A stretch of DNA of 64,000 nt from Geobacillus subterraneus (GTDB taxonomy: Bacteria; Bacillota; Bacilli; Bacillales; Anoxybacillaceae): positions 1,860,001-1,924,000 of the forward strand of contig NZ_CP014342.1 in NCBI RefSeq assembly GCF_001618685.1, in the 5' to 3' direction. A program made the translations under genes and the position numbers. The notes beneath the pieces are model-generated. The model had not been told where the DNA came from. It was given only the letters and a program-made list of their open reading frames with translations, and made no database searches. This document shows positions 58,323 through 64,000 of this stretch, piece after piece (within the stretch, counting starts at the first letter, position 1; each line of letters begins with the position of its first letter).

Positions 58323-59759
58323 TTACTGTCCCGTATACCCGCCAACTGGGATGTTGTCTTTCCGGGCAACGCCGGTGCGGTATGCCGCTTCGACGACCGC
58401 CTGACGGACGCGTTCCACGACTTTGCTGTTGAACACGCTCGGGATGATGTACGATTCGCTTAGCTCGTCTTCGGTGACGACCGAAGCAATCGCTTTAGCA
58501 GCAGCGAGCTTCATTTCCTCGTTAATTTCTCGCGCCCGGCAGTCGAGCGCCCCGCGGAAAATGCCCGGGAAGCAAAGGACGTTGTTGATTTGGTTCGGAT
58601 AGTCGGAACGCCCGGTCGCCATGACGCGCACGTACGGTTCGGCCAGCTCCGGATCAATTTCCGGAATCGGGTTGGCCATCGCAAACACGATCGGATCGCG
58701 CGCCATTTTTTTCACATCTTCCACTTTTAAAATGCCCGGGGCAGACACCCCGATAAACACGTCGGCGCCGGCGATGACATCCGACAAGCTTCCTTTGAGA
58801 TTATCGGGATTGGTGATTTGTGCATATTCTTGCCAATACGGATTTTCGTACGTTTCATCGCGATGGATGGCGCCAAGGCGGTCGACCCCGATAATGTTGC
58901 GCACGCCGGCGGCAAGCAAAATTTTCGTGCAGGCGATGCCGGCCGCGCCGATGCCGGTTAAGACAACCTTGATGTCCTCGAGCTTTTTGTCGACAATTTT
59001 CAACGCATTGAGCAGCCCGGCAAGCAAGACGACCGCCGTGCCGTGCTGGTCATCGTGAAACACCGGGATGTCGAGCTCTTCTTTCAGCCGCTGCTCAATT
59101 TCAAAGCAGCGCGGCGCGGAAATGTCTTCGAGGTTAATGCCGCCAAACGCCGGGGCGATCGCTTTCACAATTTGAATGATTTCTTCCGTGTCTTTCGTAT
59201 CCAAACAAATCGGGAACGCGTCCACTCCGGCAAATTCCTTAAACAGCATCGCTTTCCCTTCCATGACCGGCATCGCCGCGTACGGGCCGATGTCGCCCAG
59301 CCCGAGCACGGCCGTGCCGTCCGAGACAACGGCGACCGTATTCCGTTTAATCGTCAGCGAATACGCCTTGCGCGGATCTTCAGCGATGGCCGTGCAAACG
59401 CGCGCTACACCCGGCGTGTATACCCGCGACAAGTCATCGCGCGTTTTCACCGGAATTTTCGAGTTCGTTTCAATTTTTCCCCCGATGTGCATTAAAAACG
59501 TGCGGTCGGAAACGTTCACAATTTTCACGCCGCGAATTTTTTTCAGCGCTTCGATGATCAAGTCACACTGCTTCGTGTCAAGCGCGCTGACGGTAATGTC
59601 GCGCACCGTATGGACTTTGCTTGAGGAAATGACGTCAATCCCGACAATGTCCCCGCCCGCTTTGCCAATGGCTGCGGCGATATCGCTAAATGAGACGATA
59701 TCTTTTTCAAACTGGAGACGAATCGTAATGTTCATCGCTGCCCCGCCTGGTAATGCCAT
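58323..59759 (-). CDS. NAD(P)-dependent malic enzyme with N-terminal ACT domain
   Basis: This 478-residue enzyme converts malate to pyruvate and CO2. An ACT domain fills about residues 10-85 (ITIRLQFEKDIVSFSDIAAAIGKAGGDIVGIDVISS). The malic fold follows with SRVYTPGVARVC, NTVAVVSDGTAVLGLGDIGPYAAMPVMEGKAMLFKEFAG (catalytic Lys), DISAPRCFEIE, FHDDQHGTAVV (metal ligands) and GIGAAGIACTKILLAAG for the dinucleotide. The ACT domain and length match the YtsJ/MaeB-like group in Bacillus. Monocistronic, with AAGGAAGG upstream and a terminator after. Confidence 0.92.
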   Translation of the reverse strand: MALPGGAAMNITIRLQFEKDIVSFSDIAAAIGKAGGDIVGIDVISSSKVHTVRDITVSALDTKQCDLIIEALKKIRGVKIVNVSDRTFLMHIGGKIETNSKIPVKTRDDLSRVYTPGVARVCTAIAEDPRKAYSLTIKRNTVAVVSDGTAVLGLGDIGPYAAMPVMEGKAMLFKEFAGVDAFPICLDTKDTEEIIQIVKAIAPAFGGINLEDISAPRCFEIEQRLKEELDIPVFHDDQHGTAVVLLAGLLNALKIVDKKLEDIKVVLTGIGAAGIACTKILLAAGVRNIIGVDRLGAIHRDETYENPYWQEYAQITNPDNLKGSLSDVIAGADVFIGVSAPGILKVEDVKKMARDPIVFAMANPIPEIDPELAEPYVRVMATGRSDYPNQINNVLCFPGIFRGALDCRAREINEEMKLAAAKAIASVVTEDELSESYIIPSVFNSKVVERVRQAVVEAAYRTGVARKDNIPVGGYTGQ

Positions 59760-59784
59760 AACAATCGTCCTTCCTTTTCTCTAT

Positions 59785-60000
59785 TTTTTATAAACAGTCC
59801 TACGGTACACATGTTATCTTATGAGTAAAAAAAAGACAACCCCATCTTGTTCGGGCAGGCCAAACGAGCGAAGGACGCCGGGAAGCGGCATGTTCCCTTA
59901 AATCACCGGCCCTCTAAGATGATAAAAGGAAAAAGAAAAAAGGAAGAGACGACGGGGAAGGCGAAATAAACGTAAAAGACAGGAAAAAACAAGACAGGAG
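59785..60000. other. Spacer with divergent promoters, no gene
   Basis: A 250-base gap between the malic enzyme gene and the divergent permease gene. A TTTATAAAA stretch near 59786-59795 may be the malic enzyme -10 region. Nothing else is recognisable. Confidence 0.35.
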
Positions 60001-60010
60001 CGAAAAAAAA

Positions 60011-60904
60011 ATGAAAGAAAAACTATTTCTAGTCTTGGCCAACTTGTTTTGGGCAGGTAATTACGTGGTCGGCAAAGTGGTCATCGCGGAAACCGGTCCG
60101 TTTTGGCTGACTTTGATTCGTTGGTGCGCCGCCTTCATCATCCTAGTTCCTGTGTCCTATTGGCTTGAACGGCCGCACTACTGGGATGTTATGAAACAAT
60201 ATTGGCTGCCCCTCGTTGCGTCTGGGGCGCTCGGCATTATCGGCTATAACTTGCTTTTGTACGGCGCGCTTGTCTATACGTCATCGATGAACGCAGCGAT
60301 CGTCAACTCCCTCAATCCGGCCATCATCGTCGTGTTGTCGTATATGTTGCTGCGGGAGCGGCTGTCAACCGTGAATATCATCGGGTTTCTATTGTCGCTC
60401 ATTGGCGTGCTGTTTATTTTGACGGACGGGCATATAACACATATTTTCCAAACAACCTACAATCGCGGGGATTTGATGATGCTCGCAGCCGGCGTCGTCT
60501 GGGCGCTTTATTCGATTATCGGCAAAAAGCTCCCGGTTCCGCCGATCACGGCGACGGCATGTTCTGTCTTTTTCAGCTTGTTCATGCTATGGCCGTTCGC
60601 GATATTGTATCCATTTCCTGCTGATCAGTTGAGCGCCATCGGGTTCGCTGGGATTACCTATATTTGCTTGTTTCCGTCCGTTCTTTCCTTTTTGTTTTGG
60701 AACATCTCGGTGCAAAAAGTCGGCCCGAGCCATGCCGGTGTATATTTAAACTTGATTGCCGTATTTACCGCTGCGATCACGTTTTTGCTTGGCGGCACGC
60801 TGTCAGTGCCACAGCTTGCGGGCGGCGCTGTCGTCTTGCTCGGCGTCTATTTGGCGACGAAAGCGCCAAAAGCGAGACCGGAACAAGTGGACATCGCCGG
60901 GTGA
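60011..60904 (+). CDS. EamA-family (DMT) permease
   Basis: The 297-residue protein has ten membrane segments in two EamA repeats: LANLFWAGNYVVGKVVIAETGPFWLTLIRW starts the first and LMMLAAGVVWALYSIIGKKL starts the second. SLNPAIIVVLSYMLLRERLSTVNIIGFLLSLIGVLFI is the usual repeat end. DMT carriers of this type export amino acids, nucleotides or metabolites; substrate unknown. ATG 60011 follows GACAGGAGCG. It is followed by a hairpin with a T-run. Confidence 0.88.
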   Translation: MKEKLFLVLANLFWAGNYVVGKVVIAETGPFWLTLIRWCAAFIILVPVSYWLERPHYWDVMKQYWLPLVASGALGIIGYNLLLYGALVYTSSMNAAIVNSLNPAIIVVLSYMLLRERLSTVNIIGFLLSLIGVLFILTDGHITHIFQTTYNRGDLMMLAAGVVWALYSIIGKKLPVPPITATACSVFFSLFMLWPFAILYPFPADQLSAIGFAGITYICLFPSVLSFLFWNISVQKVGPSHAGVYLNLIAVFTAAITFLLGGTLSVPQLAGGAVVLLGVYLATKAPKARPEQVDIAG

Positions 60905-60998
60905 CGATCCGTTTGCTGCTTCCCTGCAGGCCGCCCGCCCGGCTTCTTTCTGCCGCATCGGCCGGCACCATTCTTCACCGTCAAAACAACTAGTGTCA

Positions 60999-61029
60999 GC
61001 CGCAAACGGTGCGGCAGCCGCTTTTTTTT
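60999..61029 (+). terminator. Terminator of the EamA gene
   Basis: GCCGCA (60999-61004) pairs with TGCGGC (61010-61015), followed by AGCCGC and eight T residues. Confidence 0.6.
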
Positions 61030-61079
61030 GCATAAGGAAAAGCGGCCTTCCCGTTTGTCAGAAGACCGCTGCCTTTCCG

Positions 61080-61631
61080 CTATTGAAGCAGGCGGAGAAA
61101 CTCGCGCATAAACGCCGGCAAATCCGGCCACGCATGGGCGGAGACGAGGTTGCCGTCAACGTGGACTGTATGGTCAGACACATACGTCGCTCCTAGCGCC
61201 TCAACCCCCGGCTTGCAGGCAATATACGCTGTCAAACTCCGTCCTTTCAGCAAATCCGGCATTGTTTCAAAAATGAGCGAGGCGTGGCAAATGGCGGCAA
61301 TCGGTTTGTTCGCCTCAAAGAAATGGCGAACGATGCGCTGCACGTTCTCATCAAGGCGAATGTACTCCGGAGCGCGCCCGCCCGGAATGACTAACGCATC
61401 GTATTGCGTCGGGTCGATCTCGGCGAACGATGCATGGGCATCGATCAAATAGCCTTGTTTTTCCACATACGTATCCCAGTCGGCAAAATCATGGACAACG
61501 GTATGCAGTTTCTTTTTCTTCGGCGCGGCAATCGTTACGTCATGTCCTTCCTCCAACAAACGATAGTACGGATAATACACTTCAAGCGCCTCAACAGCGT
61601 CGCCGGTGATGATCAACACTTTTTTGCCCAC
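61080..61631 (-). CDS. DJ-1/PfpI-family protein
   Basis: This 183-residue single-domain protein has the nucleophile elbow AAICHAS with Cys115-His116 and a conserved acidic residue in GDAVEALEVYYPYY (Glu14 or Glu17). VIPGGRAPEYIRLD follows the second strand. The family includes intracellular peptidase PfpI and the disputed glyoxal deglycases/glyoxalases. It is divergent from a sirtuin-fructosamine kinase operon, and deglycation or aldehyde detoxification would fit that context (inference). Confidence 0.85.
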   Translation of the reverse strand: MGKKVLIITGDAVEALEVYYPYYRLLEEGHDVTIAAPKKKKLHTVVHDFADWDTYVEKQGYLIDAHASFAEIDPTQYDALVIPGGRAPEYIRLDENVQRIVRHFFEANKPIAAICHASLIFETMPDLLKGRSLTAYIACKPGVEALGATYVSDHTVHVDGNLVSAHAWPDLPAFMREFLRLLQ

Positions 61632-61777
61632 GGTTCTAACCTCCTTGTCCGTTTTTTTCCTTCTCTTTTATCATAATGGAAATAGACGGAAAGGAAAAGC
61701 AAAATGATTGTCGAACATATATGAATGACCCATTGAACTGTGAAATGGGGAGAGAAAAAGGGAAAGGAGGAAAAACA

Positions 61778-62506
61778 GTGACCATTGCCTCCTGGCTCGC
61801 CCACTCGCGCCGGACGGTGGTGCTCACTGGCGCCGGCATGTCGACCGAAAGCGGACTGCCGGATTTCCGCTCGCCGCGCACCGGGCTGTGGGCGCGCTTC
61901 AATCCGAGCGAACTGGCCACCGTAGAGGCTTTATACCACCGCCGCGAGTCGTTTGTGGAGTTTTACCAATATCGCATCCGCACCTTGCAACAATGCCAGC
62001 TGCATGATGGACATCGCCTGCTGGCTGACTGGGAGCGGCGTGGAATGGTGCAGACAATGATAACCCAAAACGTCGATGGTTTTCACCAACAAGCCGGCAG
62101 CCGACGCGTCATCGAACTGCATGGCTCACTGCGCACCGTCCATTGCCAACAGTGCGGGCAGAAACAGCCGAGCCGCGTCTATTTGCGCGGTGTATTGGCG
62201 TGTGAATGCGGTGGTGTTTTACGCCCATCGGTCGTGCTGTTTGGCGAACCGCTGCCTGAAAGAGCCATCACCCAAGCATGGGAGGCGGCCCGCCAGGCGG
62301 ACTTGTTCCTTGTGCTCGGCTCATCCTTGCAAGTATCGCCGGCGAATCAGCTGCCGCTTGTCGCCAAGCGAAATGGCGCCAAATTCGTCATCATTAATTG
62401 GGAGCCGACGGAACTCGATGATCTTGCTGATGCCGTCATCCATCAACGAAAAATTGGCGAAGTGCTGAAAGAACTTGATGAACAGCTGACGGGGGGAGCA
62501 CAATGA
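61778..62506 (+). CDS. Sir2-family NAD-dependent protein deacylase
   Basis: The 242-residue sirtuin has VLTGAGMSTESGLPDFRSPRTGLW (NAD site), MITQNVDGFHQQAGS, IELHGS with the catalytic His, and a four-Cys zinc module (HCQQCGQ ... LACECGG). FLVLGSSLQVSPANQLP closes the NAD site. I choose GTG 61778 with AAAGGAGG upstream; the frame opens earlier at 61676 without a site. It would remove acyl groups from lysines. It overlaps the next gene by four bases (ATGA), indicating coupled translation. Confidence 0.9.
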   Translation: MTIASWLAHSRRTVVLTGAGMSTESGLPDFRSPRTGLWARFNPSELATVEALYHRRESFVEFYQYRIRTLQQCQLHDGHRLLADWERRGMVQTMITQNVDGFHQQAGSRRVIELHGSLRTVHCQQCGQKQPSRVYLRGVLACECGGVLRPSVVLFGEPLPERAITQAWEAARQADLFLVLGSSLQVSPANQLPLVAKRNGAKFVIINWEPTELDDLADAVIHQRKIGEVLKELDEQLTGGAQ

Positions 62507-63375
62507 ACCGGGAAGCGATGCTGCAAGAGGCGCTTCGCTCGATCGGCGATGATTCACGAATCCGCCATTGGCGCCGAGTATCAGGCGGCGACATCAATGA
62601 CGCCTACCGCGTCCAAAGCGGCAAGCAAACGTATTTCATCAAAATGCAACCCTTCCCACCAGCCGGCTTTTTCACCGCCGAACAGGCAGGATTGAACTTG
62701 ATCAAGCAGGCGAAGGCGATCCGTGTTCCAAACGTCTTCGGCACGGGAGAGGCGGACGGATGCGGTTGGCTTGTCCTCGAGTGGATCGAAGGAACGGAAA
62801 CGGCGCAGACGGCTGAACAGCTCGGGCACGATCTCGCCCGCCTCCATCAATGCCGCGGCCCGGCATTTGGACTCGATCGAGATACATATATTGGGACGCT
62901 GCCGCAGCGAAACGGCTGGTACGGCCGCTGGCTCGACTATTACCGCGATGCCCGCCTTGTGCCGCAAATGAGACGGGCAGTGGCAAACGGCCTCCTGCCC
63001 GCCGAGCGGCAACGGCGGCTTGAGCGGCTGCTCGAGCGGCTTGACCGCTGGATTCCAAACGATTGTTTTCCGTCGCTGTTGCACGGCGACTTATGGAGCG
63101 GCAACTGGCTCCCTGGCCCCGACGGCGTCCCGTATGTGATCGACCCGTCCGTTGTTTATGGCCATTACGAATTTGAAATCGCGTTTACCGAACTGTTTGG
63201 CAGTTTTCCGGCCCGATTTTATGCGAGCTATCAAGAGCTGATGCCGCTCTCAGCTGATTATCATGACCGAAAGCCGATTTACCAGCTGTTTTATTTACTT
63301 GTACACTTGAACCTGTTTGGCGAAGTGTATGGCGGCTCGGTCGACCGTGTGCTCGAGCGTTACGCGTGGGAGTAA
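62503..63375 (+). CDS. Fructosamine kinase-family protein
   Basis: The 290-residue kinase-fold protein (fructosamine/ketosamine-3-kinase family) has RRVSGGDINDAYRVQSGKQTYFIKMQPF at the start, VLEWIEG, LARLHQ, LLHGDLWSGNWLPGPDGVPYVIDPSVVYGHYEFEIAFTELFGSF, with the catalytic Asp and metal Asp. These enzymes phosphorylate ketosamines on glycated proteins so that the adduct falls off. It is coupled to a sirtuin gene, so both remove lysine adducts. Length is normal. Confidence 0.88.
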   Translation: MNREAMLQEALRSIGDDSRIRHWRRVSGGDINDAYRVQSGKQTYFIKMQPFPPAGFFTAEQAGLNLIKQAKAIRVPNVFGTGEADGCGWLVLEWIEGTETAQTAEQLGHDLARLHQCRGPAFGLDRDTYIGTLPQRNGWYGRWLDYYRDARLVPQMRRAVANGLLPAERQRRLERLLERLDRWIPNDCFPSLLHGDLWSGNWLPGPDGVPYVIDPSVVYGHYEFEIAFTELFGSFPARFYASYQELMPLSADYHDRKPIYQLFYLLVHLNLFGEVYGGSVDRVLERYAWE

Positions 63376-63400
63376 CCTCCCCCCGGCTCCTCGATCTTGA

Positions 63401-63736
63401 CATCCGACGCACAGTTCTGTCGATTATTGGGTCGACGATCCGACATCCAAAGACTACAACCGCTGGATCTATTACCGCGGCAACCCGCATCGGCGCTGGA
63501 AATCGTTTGAACGCCTCACCCACCCGCTTTATAAATATGCCGTTGTCGTCCGCTACAACGACAACCCGATCGTGAAAGGGAAAGGAAGCGCCATCTTTCT
63601 GCACATCTGGCCGCGCCCTTCCGGTTATACGCTCGGCTGCATCGCGATGGCCGAAAAAGATCTCTTACTCGTCATCAAACGGCTTGACGCCAAAAAGAAG
63701 CCCGTCATTCTCATCAGCGAACAACGAAAACTATGA
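63401..63736 (+). pseudogene. L,D-transpeptidase (COG3786, YkuD-like) C-terminal remnant
   Basis: From 63401 to the TGA at 63736 the frame reads, from VDYWVDDPTSKDYNRW, the C-terminal ~105 residues of an L,D-transpeptidase-type catalytic domain. GKGSAIFLHIWPRPSGYTLGCIAMAEKDLLLVIKRLD has the His and the catalytic Cys. The N-terminal half (about 130 residues) and any signal peptide are missing; an in-frame TGA precedes it and no ribosome site exists. It starts 25 bases after the kinase gene, so a deletion likely joined them. Confidence 0.8.
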
Positions 63737-63755
63737 ATCAGATGCAAAAAAACAA

Positions 63756-63781
63756 GCCCGCTGCCTCCTGCGGGCCTATTT
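63756..63781. terminator. Terminator between the transpeptidase remnant and the last gene
   Basis: GCCCGC (63756-63761) pairs with GCGGGC (63770-63775), followed by CTATTTTG on the plus strand; an A-rich run before it gives a T-run on the other strand. Confidence 0.7.
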
Positions 63782-64000
63782 TGTGCTAATCGCCTCAAGC
63801 AGCGCATCGCCATGTTGACTGACGCGCACATAAGCGAAACGGGCGTCTTCCTGCCGCTTTATTCCCGTTTTTTCCGGCACGAAATACGACTCAATCCCGT
63901 ATACGACTTGCGTACCATAAAAAGTGCCGTTAATCAAAATATCCCCTTGTTGCCGCGTAAATCCGGGCCATTTTTCTCCATTCACGGCGTACACCCCAGC
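63776..64000 (-). CDS. GDYXXLXY-like protein, C-terminal part (runs off the window)
   Basis: The last 74 residues are visible: GFTRQQGDILINGTFYG, then GIESYFVPEKTGIKRQED and ARFAYVRVSQHGDALLEAI. The GD-hydrophobic and YGIE-YFVPEGxG pattern matches the end of GDYXXLXY-motif proteins, usually encoded beside DUF4401/DUF2157 membrane proteins. The start lies outside. No family role is established. Confidence 0.6.
   Translation of the reverse strand, partial: AGVYAVNGEKWPGFTRQQGDILINGTFYGTQVVYGIESYFVPEKTGIKRQEDARFAYVRVSQHGDALLEAISTK

Noticed and set aside
1-64000. CRISPR array, tRNA, rRNA or riboswitch
   Set aside because: No regularly spaced repeats were found between genes, and no gap holds a cloverleaf or a conserved aptamer I recognise.

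Overview
The window looks like chromosomal DNA of a thermophilic bacillus of the Geobacillus/Parageobacillus group. Reasons: GC-rich coding DNA with strong AGGAGG-type ribosome binding sites; a histidine phosphatase that I recognise from memory as nearly the B. stearothermophilus PhoE protein; a complete IS66-family element of the ISBst12 type; and many Bacillaceae-specific small families (XpaC/YceH, DUF2512, YozQ-like, PCYCGC lipoprotein). No rRNA, tRNA, CRISPR array, prophage or replication origin was seen.

Layout. 1-1.2 kb: a MerR-controlled acyl-CoA catabolic operon whose CoA ligase is a deletion pseudogene. 1.2-3.8 kb: a three-gene ABC-2 exporter. 4.8-9.3 kb: a livFGMHJ-type importer. 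9.8-18 kb: a gentisate ring-cleavage operon (unknown protein, gentisate 1,2-dioxygenase, DinB-fold protein, fumarylpyruvate hydrolase-like protein, 4HBT thioesterase, FAD monooxygenase). Its upstream end is broken: only the C-terminus of a PaaK-type CoA ligase remains, and the next gene, an MFS carrier, has a nonsense codon and is split by a 1,613-bp IS66 element with an intact 8-bp target duplication. 18-29 kb: a beta-oxidation set (thiolase, acyl-CoA dehydrogenase, CoA ligase, enoyl-CoA hydratase, 3-hydroxyacyl-CoA dehydrogenase), a GAF/PucR-type regulator and acetoacetyl-CoA synthetase.

29-40 kb: iron uptake and signalling. feoA is followed by a feoB divided into two overlapping genes. Then come PhoE, a truncated GNAT, a short gene fused in frame to the zinc-ribbon end of a TnpB with the transposon right end behind it, a PAS-GGDEF-EAL protein, and a divergent Fec/Fhu-type siderophore locus with three Fur-box-like sites. 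40-51 kb: PCYCGC lipoprotein, an amt-DUF294-exonuclease operon with a perfect-consensus GlnR/TnrA box, small Bacillus-type proteins, XpaC/TelA, a TcaA-like protein, an MFS carrier and a secreted CAP protein.

52-58 kb: a locus with mannosylglycerate-specific PTS EIIABC (mngA), GH38 mannosylglycerate hydrolase (mngB), an RpiR regulator and a SIS protein. 58-64 kb: ACT-domain malic enzyme, EamA permease, DJ-1/PfpI protein, a sirtuin-fructosamine kinase pair, an L,D-transpeptidase remnant and a partial GDYXXLXY protein.

The most interesting points are the CoA-type gentisate route in decay with a DinB-fold candidate maleylpyruvate isomerase, the TnpB zinc-ribbon chimera with retained right end, the split feoB, the mannosylglycerate locus in a thermophile, and the Amt/DUF294 operon. 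No wholly new defence or mobile system was evident.
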